A DNA stretch of 64,000 nt from the NCBI RefSeq assembly GCF_963678975.1, contig NC_089274.1, positions 45,600,075 through 45,664,074 of the forward strand, read 5' to 3'. The DNA comes from Dysidea avara. Lineage: Eukaryota > Porifera > Demospongiae > Dictyoceratida > Dysideidae. Shown one piece after another: positions 35,610-46,619 of this stretch (the first letter of the stretch is position 1; every line of letters starts with the position of its first letter). The translations under genes and the position numbers were made by a program. Below the pieces are notes generated by a model, which saw only the letters and a program-made list of their open reading frames with translations, did no database searches and was not told the origin of the DNA.

Positions 35610-38600
35610 TTATTCTGTAGGGAGTTCAGCTGCAAACAGTTAATCTTATAGACAGTTCAGCAAGAAGACAGTCACCATGTGGAGAGTTAAGCAAATATAT
35701 CACTATAGAGATTCAGAACATTACAAGTCACACTGAAGAAAGTTCAGCTATAAACAAGTCATGCACTGTGTAGAGAATTCAGCTACAATTAAGTCACTCT
35801 CTAGAGAATTCAGTTACACAGAATTCAGCTACACACAAGTCACTGTGGAGAGAGTACAGCTACAAACAAATTACCCTTTAGAGTGATCAGCTACAAACAA
35901 AACACTTTGCAGGGTGTTCAGCTGCAACAAATCAACCTTTCGAGCGATCAGCAATGAACAAATCAACACAAATCTACCTGTAGAGAGATAAGCTAGAAAC
36001 AAATCACCCTGTAGAGAGTTCAGCTACAAAAAATCACCCTGTAGAGACATCAGCTAGAAACTAGACACAATGTAAGGAGTTCAGCTACAAGCAATCACCC
36101 TGTAGAGAGTTCAGCTAAAACAAATCAACCTGCAGAGAGATCAGCTACAGACAAAACACCTTATGGAGAGTTTAGCTACAAACAGATTACATGTAGAGAG
36201 ATCGGCTACAAACAAATCAACCTGCTGAGAGATCAGCTACAGACAAATCACCTTATAGAGAGTTTAGCTACAAACAGATTACATGTAGAGAGATCGGCTA
36301 CAAACAAATCAACATGCAGAGAGATCAGCTACACACAAATCAACTTGTAGAGAGATCAGCTAAAACAAATCAACCTGCAGAGAGATCAGCTACAAACAAA
36401 TCACCTTGTAGAGAGATCGGCTACAAACAAATCAACCTGCAGAGTGATCAGCTACACACAATTCAACTTGTAGAGAGATCAGCTACAAACAAATCTCCCT
36501 GTAGAGAGATCAGCTAGAAACTACACACAATTTAAGGAGTTCAGCTACAAGCAAATCACCCTGTAGAGAGTTCAGCTACAAACAAACCAACCTGTAGAGC
36601 GATCAGCTAGAAACAAATTACCCTGAAGAGAGGTCAGCTACAAAAAATCACCCTGTAGAGATATCAGCTAGAAACAAATCACCCTGAAGAGAGGTCAGCT
36701 ACAAAAAATCACCTTGTAGAGAAATCAACTACAAACAAAACACTTTGCAGAGAGTTCAGCTACAAACAAATCAACCTTTAGAGCGATCAGCAACAAACAA
36801 ATCAACCTGTAGAGAGATAAGCTAGAAACAAATCACTCTGTAGAGAGTTCAGCTAAAACAAATCCATCTGCAGAGAGATCAGCTATGTACAAATCACCTT
36901 ATAGATAGTTCAGCTAGAAACAAATTACCTTGTAGAGAGATCGGCTACAAACAAATCACCCTGCAGAGAGAACAGCTACAAACTAGACACAAAGTATGGA
37001 GTTCAGCTACAAGCAAATTACCCTGTAGAGATTTCATCTACAAACAAATCAACCTGTAGAGCAATCAGCTAGAAACAAATCACCCTGAAGAGAGGTCAGC
37101 TACAAAAAATTACCCTGTAGAGAGATCAGCTAGAAACAAATCACCCTGAAGAGAGGTCAGCTACAAAAAAATCACCCTGTAGAGAGATCGGCTACAAACA
37201 AATCAACCTGCAGAGAGATCAGCTACACATAAATCAACTTGTAGAGAGTTCAGCTACAAACAAATTACCTTGTAGAGAGATCGGCTACAAACAAATCAGC
37301 CTGTAGAGAGTTCAGCTAAAACAAATCAACCTGCAGAGAGATCAACTACAAACAAATCACTTTATAGAGAGTTCAGCTACAAACAAATTACCCTATAGAG
37401 AGATCGGCTACAAACAAATCAACCTGCAGAGAGATCAGCTACACACAAATCAACTTGTAGAGAGATCAGCTACAAACAAATCACCCTGTAGAGGGATCAG
37501 CTAGAAACTACACACAATGTAAGGAGTTCAGCTACAAATAAATCACCCTGTAGAGAGTTCAGCTAAAACAAATCAACCTGCAGAGAGATCAGCTACAAAC
37601 AAATCACCTTTTAGACAGTTCAGCTACAAACAAATTACCTTGTAGAGAGATTGGCTACAAACAAATCAACCTGCAGAGAGATCAGCTACACACTTGTAGA
37701 GAGATCAGCTACAAACAAATCACCCTGTAGAGAGATCAGCTAGAAACTACACACAATGTAAGGAGTTCAGCTACAAGCAAATCACCGTGTAGAGAGTTCA
37801 GCTACAAACAAACCAACCTGTAGAGCGATCAGCTAGAAACAAATCAACCTGCAGAGTTATCAGCTACAAACAAATCAGCTTGTAGAGAGATCAGTTACAC
37901 ACAAATCAACCTGTACAGAGATAAGCTAAAAACAAATCAGAATTCAGCTAAAACAAATCAATCTGCAGAGAGATTAGCTACATACAAATCATCTTATAGA
38001 TAGTTCAGCTACAAACAAATTACCTTGTAGAGAGATCGGCTACAAACAAATCACCCTGCAGAGAGATCAGCTACACACAAATCAACTTGTATAGAGATCA
38101 GCTACAAACAAATCACCCTGTAGAGAGATCAGCTAGAAACTAGACACAAAGTAAGGAGTTCAGCTACAAGCAAGTTACCCTGTAGAGAGTTCATCTACAA
38201 GCAAATCAACCTACAGAGCAATCAGCTAGAAACAAATCACCCTGAAGAGAGGTCAGCTACAAAAAATCACTCTGTAGAGAGATCAGCTAGAAACAAATCA
38301 CCCTGAAGAGAGGTCAGCTACAAAAAAATCACTCTGTAGAGAGATCAGCTAGAAACAAATCACCCTGAAGAGAGGTCAGCTACAAACAAAACACTTTGCA
38401 GAGAATTCAGCTACAAACAAATCAGCTTGTAGAGAGATCAGTTACACACAAATCAACCTATCGAGAGATAAGCTAGAAACAAATCACCCTGTAGAGAGTT
38501 CAGCTACAAGCAAAACACCCTGTAGAGAGTTCAGCAACAAAGAAACCACCATGTAGAGAGTTCAACTGCAAACAAATCACCTTATAGAGAGTTCAGCTAC

Positions 38601-40795
38601 AAAAAAAATCACCCTGTAGAGAGATAAGCTAGAAACTAGACACAATGTAAGGAGTTCAGCTACAAGTAAAACATCCTTTAGTGAGTTCAGCTACAAACAA
38701 ATCAACCTGCAGTGAGATCACCTACAAAAAGCACCTTGTACAGAGTTCAGCTACAAACAAATTACCCTGTAGAGAGATCGGCTACAAACAAATCAACCTG
38801 TAGAAAGATCAGCTACACACAAATCAACTTGTAGAGAGATCAGCTACAAACAAATCACCCTGTAGAGAGATCAGCTAGAAACTAGACACAATGTAAGGAG
38901 TTCAGCTACAAGTAAATCACCCTGTAGAGAGTTCAGCTAAAACAAATCAACCTGCAGAGAGATCAGCTACAAATAAATCACTTTATAGACAGTTCAGCTA
39001 CAAACAAATTACCTTGTAGAGAGATCGGCTGCAAATTAATCAACCTGCAGAGAGATCAGCTACACACAAATCAACTTGTAGAGAGATCAACTACAAACAA
39101 ATCACCCTGTAGAGAGATCAGCTAGAAATTAGATACAATGCAAGGAGTTCAGCTACAAGCAAAATCACCCTTTAGTGAGTTCAGCTACAAACAAATCAAC
39201 CTGCAGTGAGATCACCCACAAAAACGCACTTGTACAGAGTTCAGTTACAAACAAATTACCCTGTAGAGAGATCAGGTAGAAGAATTCACCTTGTAGAGAG
39301 TTCAGCAACTAGGGACCCGCCGATTATGCTCATAATTTTACCTATTATGCTATGCTGCACTGCTCAAAAATTTACCTATTATGCTTAAATTTATGCTCAA
39401 TACTTACCCATTATGCTCAAATTATGCCCAATTATTTATGCCTCAGTTCTCATGCTCTGCTAATAATTTCCAATCTATGGATAAATAATAAGTGGCTGAA
39501 GCACAAACTTACTTGTCAAAATGCATATCACAGAAAAGATCGATATACTCTAATAGAACAGTCAGCTATGTGATTGTTCTATTAGAGTTACTGACTGTTC
39601 TATTAGAGTATATCGATCTTTCTGTGATAGCTATTTTGATAAGCAAGAATTCATACTATTACACAAATATTCTACCTATTATGCTAGCATTATGCTCAAT
39701 GCTTTCAGACACATATTATGCTCATAATTATGCCAGCATAATCGGCGGGTCCCTATCAGCAACAAAGAAACCACCATGTAGAGAGTTCAGCTGCAAACAA
39801 ATCACCCAGTAGAAAGATCAGCTAGAAGAAGTTACCTTGTAGAAAGATCAGTTACAAAGAAACCATCATATAGAGAGTTCAGCTACAAAGAAATTACCCC
39901 GTAGAGAGTTCAGCTAGAAGAAGTCACCTTGTAAAGAGTTCAGCTACAAAGAAACCATCATGTACAGAGTTCAGCTACAAAGAAACCACCTGTACACAAT
40001 TCAACTACAAACAAATCACCCTGTATAGAGATCAGCTAGAAGAAGTTACCTTGCAGATAGTTCAGCTACAACAATTCACCCTGTAGAGAGAGCATCTAGA
40101 AGAAGTCACCTTGTAGAGTGTTCAGTTACAAAGAAATTATCATGTAGAGAGTTCAGCTGCAAACAAATCACTCTGTAGAGAATTCAGCTACAATGAAACC
40201 GCCATGTAGAGAGTTCAGCCTCATACAAACCACCTTGTAGAGAATTCAACTACAACAAATCACCCTGTAGAGAAGAAGTTACCTTGTAGAGAGTTCAGCT
40301 ACAAAGAAACCATCATGTGGGGAGTTCAGCTACAAAGAAACCACCATGTAGAGAGTTTAGCTGCAAACAAATCACCTGTAGAGAGTTCAGCTAGAAACAA
40401 ATCACCCCGTAGAGAGATCAGCTGGACAAAGTCACCTTGTAGAGAGTTCAGCTACAAAGAAACCATCATGTAGACAGTTCAGCTGCAAACAAATCACCCT
40501 GCAGAGAGTTCAGCTACAAAAAAATCACCCTGTAGAGAGTTCAGCTAGACGAAGTCACCTTATAGAGAGTTCAGCTACAAAGAAACCATCATGTAGAGAG
40601 TTCGGCTACAAAGACACCACCATGTAGAGAGTTTAGCTGCAAACAAATCACCTGTAGAGAGTTCAGCTAGAAACAAAACACCCTGTAGGAAGACCAGCTA
40701 GAAGAGGTTACCTTGTAGAGAGTTCAGCTACAAAGAAACCATCCTGTATATAGTTCAGCTACATTTCAAGTCACCCAGTAGAGAGATCAGCTGCA
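35610..40795 (+). repeat. ~31-bp satellite array (copy b)
   Basis: About 5.2 kb of monomers such as AGCTACAAACAAATCACCCT followed by GTAGAGAGATC. Higher-order order is visible: blocks recur with a distinctive GAAACTAGACACAATGTAAG variant roughly every 400-700 bp (36060, 36530, 37505, 37745, 38130, 38635, 38880, 39125). The 3' third (39760-40780) shifts to variants with AAAGAAACCATCATGTAGAG and AGAAGAAGTCACCTTG. Confidence 0.93.
39312..39753. mobile_element. TA-flanked MITE inside the satellite
   Basis: Ends GGGACCCGCCGATTATGCTC and its complement (ATAATCGGCGGGTCCC), flanked by TA on both sides. The interior is rich in TTATGCTC words and holds a hairpin of the GATCGATATACTCTAATAGA motif (39540-39628). 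Satellite continues on either side. Confidence 0.82.
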
Positions 40796-41003
40796 AAAAA
40801 ATATCCTGTGGGGCATAATGGGCATGTAATAAATATATGTATATAATTTGTATAATTACTAATAAAATCAAAAATAATTGAAGTACAAAATTCTTCTTTA
40901 AGTTCTTTTCTTCTTCCTGTAGTAAAGAAAAAAACACATGGGTTAAAAAGCCCCAAAGCCAGCCATAGGCCGGCTTTGCAGTATACAAATACAAAAAGAA
41001 ATG

Positions 41004-41325
41004 ATATCTAATCAAAAACAGCCAAGCTGTAAAAAAAGGTGCGGCCCCCAAAAAGGCCATGGTGAAAAAAGATGTGAAATCCAAGGTGGCGGCCAAGAAA
41101 TGGCTGTGATGGTAGGTTAATGGTTACATTTTAATAACAACAATTCAGGTGAATTTGGTGCCAAGACCAAGCGGCACAAAATTCACCTGAATTGTCGTTA
41201 TTAAAATGTAACCATTAACCTACCATCACAGCCATTTCTTGGCCGCCACCTTGGATTTCACATCTTTTTTCACCATGGCCTTTTTGGGGGCCGCACCTTT
41301 TTTTACAGCTTGGCTGTTTTTGATT
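41004..41325. repeat. Foldback 3' end of element Z copy b
   Basis: Near-perfect arms of about 145 bp around a loop at 41158-41180. AACAGCCAAGCTGTAAAAAA and GGCGGCCAAGAAATGGCTGT pair with their complements at 41222-41318. Arm identity is higher than in copy a. Confidence 0.9.
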
Positions 41326-41344
41326 AGATATATATATATTTAAA

Positions 41345-41580
41345 ATTCTGTAGCAACTTGACAAAACATTTCTGGTCGATCTGAAGACACTTTTGGGCTT
41401 GATTTTTACCCAACCAATATTGTCATGGTGTTGTGAGGAAAAATCGAGGCAGGATTTTGGATATTATATCATGGGCCACGCCCACACCTTTGATGTCCCT
41501 ACTATACAGTATGATATGATAGAGGATTTGGGTATTTACCAATATCCGATATTGACGTCACCAAAAGAACCTGATAATTG
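41345..41580 (-). repeat. Dispersed repeat 'R', 3' fragment
   Basis: GTAGCAACTTGACAAAACAT, CACTTTTGGGCTTG and GTCCCTACTATACAGTATGA match the outer part of R copies at 46400-46575 and 51405-51550. Confidence 0.6.
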
Positions 41581-41852
41581 ATAGCCAACCTGATGTATTT
41601 TATAGTTATAACATGCTTACAAGGGATATGTACGCACTCGTGCCTGTGGCGCTCATGCATATATTTCTGTCATATCCCGAGTAATCGTGTTATAACTGTT
41701 ATATCCAACACCCCAGTAGATGAAACAATTATAGATAGCAAGGTATAGTGAAACAGCATCTGTTGAGTAGACATCCTTGATGGATCAGACGTTTTAGATT
41801 CTTTAGTGGTGCCACGCCCATCCACTCGCGATTAGTGAAGGAGACAAGAGTT

Positions 41853-42087
41853 AGTTTTTTTTTTCTCTTTTAAATTGGTAATTTATATCAATACAAGAAA
41901 AGGTTTTCACATTCAAACAGTGGGCAGAGAGGCAAACTCTGCCTAATCCTGTGATGAAGGAATTGTTGCCATCACAGAAGCAGCATTGCCACGCTGAACA
42001 TTGATAGCAACCTTCTGAATTAAAAATTGGGTTGCCCTATTATCACCAGACTGAGCAGCATTGCCACTCTTGTCTCCTTCATTAGAG
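41853..42087 (-). pseudogene. 5'-truncated processed retrocopy (mRNA 3' end) with 21-bp target duplication
   Basis: Flanked by a 21-bp direct repeat beginning TTAGTGAAGGAGACAAGAG at 41832-41852 and 42088-42108. Read on minus, a frame of about 45 codons (containing FLIQKVAINVQRGNAA, then ending PSSQD and a stop) precedes a 3'-UTR-like stretch and an A-rich tail (T run at 41855-41864 on plus). Tail, truncation and long duplication are the marks of LINE-mediated retroposition. The parent gene was not identified. The flanking unit itself is duplicated again at about 42178-42285. Confidence 0.62.
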
Positions 42088-42179
42088 TTAGTGAAGGAGA
42101 CAAGAGTTCATCAAAAATCCTCCTTGCTCAGGTGAATGATTCTAGGCTCTTGTCAGTATTAGAGACTTGAAATTCTTGA

Positions 42180-42290
42180 TGGATCAGGCGTTTTAGACTC
42201 TATAGCAGTGCCACGCCCATCTACTCGCGATTATTGAAGTTAGTGAAGGAGACAAGGGTTAGTAAAGGAGACAAGAGTTCATCGAAAATT
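42180..42290 (+). repeat. Second copy of the retrocopy target unit
   Basis: TTTAGACTCTATAGCAGTGC, CCACGCCCATCTACTCGCG and GTTAGTGAAGGAGACAAGGG repeat the block at 41795-41852, so the region underwent local duplication before or after the retrocopy inserted. Confidence 0.6.
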
Positions 42291-42563
42291 GCTCAGGTAA
42301 ATAATTGTTGGTTGATTTAGGCGCTTGTTATTAGAGACTTGCTTATCGTTTAGATAAGAATATCGTGGAATGTGTGAAGTTACACCATATATGGTAAGCG
42401 TAGCCACAAAGCATGGTATATCAGTTATATACCACAGTTTGCCGTAGTATATCAGTTATATACCACAGCGTGGTGCTTTTGATCTCAACCACAGGTGTGG
42501 TATATTTGTGTATATACCAGTTAAGAATTACACAATAAATTGGACTACAGCATTATGTATATG

Positions 42564-42719
42564 TTAAAGCATAGCCGCGGGTGCTATATGAAAAATAAAG
42601 TACGAGGCGCGCGGCCGAGATGCTAATAAAGCACGAGGCGAAGCTGAGTGCTTTATTAGCATCGAGGCCAAGCGCCGAGTACTTTATTTTTCATATAGCA
42701 CGAGCAAGGCTATGCTTTA
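42564..42719. mobile_element. GC-rich perfect-arm foldback
   Basis: AAAGCATAGCCGCGGGTGCT, TATGAAAAATAAAGTAC and ATGCTAATAAAGCAC are mirrored by GTGCTTTATTAGCAT, GTACTTTATTTTTCATA and AGGCTATGCTTT. Hairpin of about 155 bp, centred near 42642. Confidence 0.75.
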
Positions 42720-43019
42720 AATGATTTATGGAACTTTCTAGTCGTGTAGCTTCACCATGCACTAGGACTCATAATTAACACGCGTTGCATGAATTATTAG
42801 CAGCCTGAAAGCACACAAACTACTTTAACAAAGTAACTCATGCGTATTTCACCATAGTTTGGCATGGTAGACATTCATCGCGTATTTTGGCAGGTTTTGC
42901 TCGCAACCCACAATCGATTTTATTGTGAGTCACATGGTGAAATATTTCCGTGATATCTCCAGGACTTGTCCGTTTACATTAACAATCGTAACAGCAATGT
43001 TACCTTCTCCCACCCATCA

Positions 43020-43220
43020 TCGAAGCATTTAGGTATGTCAAAGCAATCCAGTGGTAGAATTCGTATTGGCTGGGGTGATTGATCACTCAGAGCGGCAAGG
43101 CTATTAGCCTTCACCGGCTTGGGTGATTAGTCGTACTGGCGTAAGCCCCGCAGGCTATTAGCCTGCACTAGAGAAGGTGGGCAACTGTGCTTTATTGCCC
43201 ACAAAGAGTGCTTTATGTAA
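43020..43220. repeat. Dispersed repeat (second copy of 20690-20960)
   Basis: Shares CAATCCAGTGGTAG, TTCACCGGCTTGGGTGATTA and TTATTGCCCACAAAGAGTGC. Followed at 43250-43345 by an inverted repeat: CTGATATGCACACCCATGCT pairs with AGCATGGGTGTACATATCAG. Confidence 0.7.
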
Positions 43221-43414
43221 TAGTTGTATCATGTACCTGAGTGGTTTGCCTGATATGCACACCCATGCTCTCGGGCCGTTATATGTACACCCAAGCTCGA
43301 GGGCCGTTAGGCCCAAGAGCATGGGTGTACATATCAGGCAAATCACGAGGGCACGTGATACAACTGATATGCACCATGCCAATGCAGGCTAAGAGCCTGC
43401 GGGCGACTAATCAC

Positions 43415-43835
43415 CCAAACCAATGAGCCTTATCCACAATGACGTTTTATGACATCACAAGAATAAAGATGGCCGCGATAGTTGGGGGACTGTTACACAG
43501 GTGCCTATGGAGAAAAATTTTTAATTGCTCATATTTCAGCCAGAAAAGAAGATATTGAGTTCTAAACAACAGGTACAGTCAAGTTTTATATAAGACATTA
43601 CGATGAGCAAGTTTTGTTGCATTTCAAATTTTTTTCTAAATAGCATACGTTTGCAATAGCTTTTGCTACTTCGTATACAAGCCTGTCGGTTAATGGTCGA
43701 TATCTCCATGTCTAGCTGAAATATGAGCAATCAAAAATTTTTCTCCATAGGCGCCTGTATAACAGTCCCCCGACTACCGCGGCCATCTTTATTCCTGTGA
43801 TGTCATAAAACGTCATTGTGGATAAGGCTCATACG
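43415..43835. mobile_element. Long foldback with ~130-bp arms
   Basis: GAGCCTTATCCACAATGACG, ATGACATCACAAGAATAAAG and GGTGCCTATGGAGAAAAATT on the left are mirrored on the right (AATTTTTCTCCATAGGCGCC, CTTTATTCCTGTGATGTCAT, CGTCATTGTGGATAAGGCTC). The TGACGTTTTATGACATCA-type arms carry CRE-like half sites. It lies upstream of the THAP gene. Confidence 0.82.
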
Positions 43836-44280
43836 AGGCCAACCACCGAATTCATTATATAGACCAACTTGTGAAATTCGATTATGGGACAGCAACAACT
43901 AACGTTGTGACTACGTTTGTTAACATAAACGGGCAAATCCTATGGATATCACGGAAACACTCAATTTAGCAATTTTACAAGTGTTTCAAAGTTGCTACAT
44001 CACTTAAACACTGTTTACACAGTTTTCTAAACAACTAGAAGGGTAAGCTTCGCTGTAGAGTGGTTACCTCGTGATATACGAAAAGTGGGCGTGGTACATA
44101 ATCAAACACGCGGACAAGCGCTTGTAAATTACCCATGACACTAGTTCTCACCTTGAACTTTCGTTTGTCAACTCATAGGGTGGTGAGGGAGTCGAATTGC
44201 CTCCATCTGAGTGCTGTAGGATGGAAAATCGGCCTCATGGTTTTCATCACGTGAGCAATAATAAACTCCCACTTTTGGGC

Positions 44281-44345
44281 CTTATCCGAAATTACGTCAC
44301 AAATAAAAATGGCGTCTTTAGTAGGGGGACACGTGAACTGATTCA
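44281..44345 (+). promoter_or_regulatory. Proximal promoter of the THAP gene with CRE
   Basis: TTACGTCA (44292-44299) lies about 50 bp upstream of the ATG at 44346. The same octamer stands just upstream of the SAP-domain ORF (59783-59790), and a related TGACGTAA lies between the two genes of the KDZ element. Confidence 0.4.
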
Positions 44346-45752
44346 ATGGAAGATTCGAGCGATTTGGAGAATATCTCCGTAGTAGTGGAAGATATTAAGA
44401 GTTTTTCTACAGGTATAACAGCACCATGGTATAGCGAATTAATTTTATTCCTACTTTACAGCGCGAGAGGCACGAGGCTGCTCAGCTGATGTTGGCGATT
44501 ATGACGGTGCCGAAGACAATGACGGCGAATTCGATTACAATGAAGAAGTGAAGTATAGACCGCCCACCAAGAAGGCACCAAATGATTGTAACAAGCCTCC
44601 AAGTCCAAATGGCATTATCGTTGGTGAGCGCACTACACTAGTGCCGGCGCAAGGTGAGTAGTTGAAGTTGGATGTACAGTTTCTGTATGGTTTAGCTTGA
44701 ACGATGTGCGGATTAAGCCATTACATCTACTGTTGCTGCTGCAATTAATTTTGCCTTGTATTTTTATAGGAGATGTAAATGCTGCACAGAACCATTTGGT
44801 ACACCTCTCTAGAAGTAAGGAGGAATGGCGTGGAGATTATTGTTGTGTGCCACTTTGCCGAAATTCTAGTGCCCAAAATGCACGCAGAGAGGAGCTAGGA
44901 TTGCCTAGAGTTTCTTTTCATAGCTTTCCAGATGTGAACACGGAAAAAGGGAAACAATGGATAGCAAAAATACGCCGAGATCCAGGTTTAGCTTTTACTA
45001 TTAACAAGTACACTAAAATTTGTTCACAACACTTCACTGCTGATGACTTTGTAACCTCACCTGTGCCTGGATGCTCTCCAGTGAGATCCCGTTTGAAAGC
45101 ATCTGCTGTTCCAACAGTTTTTTCGTGGAATGCAAAGAAACAACGTGAAACTGTGATATCTAAAATAGCCTCCTTAGCCATTCAGCATAAAGACTATCAG
45201 TTGTTAGATACAGGTGGAAGTTCAGATGTCCTGAGCATCAATGAGGATGTTGATTCCTTTCATGTGGAAGATTCTTTTGAACCAGTTAATCTTTTGGATG
45301 AAGTTGACCATTTGAGGGAAAAAGTTTCTCAGTTACAAGCTGAACTTGAATTGGCAAAGGATGCTGCCACAAAGTCACTTTTTTGCCTACAGAACATCAA
45401 AGATAATGATGAAGATGTGAAATACTATACAGGATTTCCAGATTACGCTACTCTCTTAGCTTTCTTTGAAGTGCTTTTAGAATCAGATGCAACTGTTATG
45501 CGTCAGTGGGATGGCAAGAACTGTAAGAGTAACTATGATGATGAAAGCAAACGTGGACGGCATTGCAAGTTGCCATTACTTGAACAATTTTTTCTAGCTG
45601 ATTTTGATTGTGTAATTAGATTGTTTATTCATGTAGCTTTGTGTCCTGGGGGAAAAATCAAATCTGCTGACATGGGTGATAAGACCGGTTTTCTCAGGCT
45701 GGGTCACATTTGTCGATATTTAGGCTTATTTTGCTATTGTTTAGTCCACTGA
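44346..45752 (+). CDS. THAP-domain protein with transposase-like, shortened C-terminus (413 aa, 3 exons)
   Basis: Exons 44346-44412, 44462-44653 and 44770-45752 have GT-AG borders and consistent phases and total 1242 nt with stop. The N-terminus (1-86) is acidic and disordered. Residues 109-204 form a THAP zinc finger: Cys112 and Cys116 (or 111), a Trp in the KQWIAKIRR block, C171-x2-H174 and the closing AVPTVF. A coiled coil (HLREKVSQLQAELELAKDA) follows, then YYTGFPDY...FF and a KRGRHCKLPLLEQFFL-like block resembling the start of DDE_Tnp_4-type transposases. After FFL the sequence no longer fits and stops before any catalytic Asp, so the transposase core appears lost; downstream is an R repeat. 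It may be a decayed transposase or a THAP DNA-binding protein. The long open frame in exon 3 also reads from a TTG at 44697, but the spliced start is better. Confidence 0.72.
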
Positions 45753-45939
45753 ATAATGTAATTTAAGTCTTGCTGTAGATGACAATGATCCTGTTCTGAG
45801 TGAATGACACAGTATAGAACACATTGTCTGCAAATAATCTGATAGATGAAGTTATATTGGTAGTAATGTCATTGATGTACAATAAAACCATAAGTGGGCC
45901 TAAACTGTTCCTTGAGGAACACCTGAATCAACATGGACG

Positions 45940-46575
45940 TAAGGTAAGCCAGCTGAATATCAATTATTGTCTGAAAAGTGAAGTATCCATTACGCTTTGT
46001 TGTTGGCTATGTTCAATCCATTACACAGCAGTACGAATGATAACGAATCAAGAACTGTTTGAAAAGCACCTCTGCAATCAAAATAGCCACTATAAAAAAA
46101 TACAGATGATTTCCGTTACGAAGGGAAGCCATCACGTACTACCACCAAATTAACACTTTTCGCTGTCAGCAAAGATGAATGGGACACAAAGGAGAACACT
46201 GGTAAGTCCATGAAGAATGCATTGTACGAACTGCGGTATGCCAAAAGGCACCTGTCAAGCCAAAGGGACATTGAACAGTGAAAAAATCAAGCCCATAGCC
46301 TTAGCTGTTATCGGGCTGCGCTTGTCTGAAGGCATCAGTCAGTTACTCAGTCAGTCACTAGAAAATTCTGTTAAATAATTTTTAAAAAATTCCATAGCAA
46401 CTTGTTGAAAGCGTTTTGGGTAAATCTGATAACTTGTTTCAGCTTAGTTTTACCTAACCAATACTGCCTCATTGTCATCAGGGAAAATTGAGACTGGTTT
46501 TTGGGTGATGTTATTTCATGGGCCACGCCTACTCCTTTGTGGTCCCTACTATACAGTACGATAACAGTACTATTG
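45940..46575 (-). repeat. Dispersed repeat 'R', full copy (inverse)
   Basis: Reverse complement of the copy at 51395-51967, over nearly all of its length: TGTCTGAAAAGTGAAGTATC, GAACTGTTTGAAAAGCACCT, GTAAGTCCATGAAGAATGCA, GCAACTTGTTGAAAGCG and GGTCCCTACTATACAGTACG. It begins about 190 bp after the stop of the THAP gene. Confidence 0.8.
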
Positions 46576-46619
46576 TACTGTATGATTGCCAATTTGTTAA
46601 AGAGTTGATCAAGAGTTCA

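Larger units (their letters stand above)
34737..41329 (+). mobile_element. Element 'Z', copy b (6.6 kb, most complete)
   Basis: The 5' end ATCAAGACACACGGTAGTGT can form a terminal hairpin (GACACAC-GGTA-GTGTGTC). A leader of about 0.8 kb (to 35590) follows, then about 5.2 kb of satellite, a short tract with GCCAGCCATAGGCCGGC, and a foldback ending GGCTGTTTTTGATTAGAT. Both edges abut (TA)n, consistent with a duplicated TA-rich target. No coding capacity was seen. Insertion of a 442-bp MITE at 39312-39753 postdates array growth. Confidence 0.72.

Noticed and set aside
36314-36517. ORF across satellite copy b
   Set aside because: Repeat-derived frame without conservation between monomers.
44697-44769. 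TTG-initiated N-terminal extension of the THAP exon
   Set aside because: Non-ATG start and intronic sequence; the spliced exons from ATG 44346 fit in phase.
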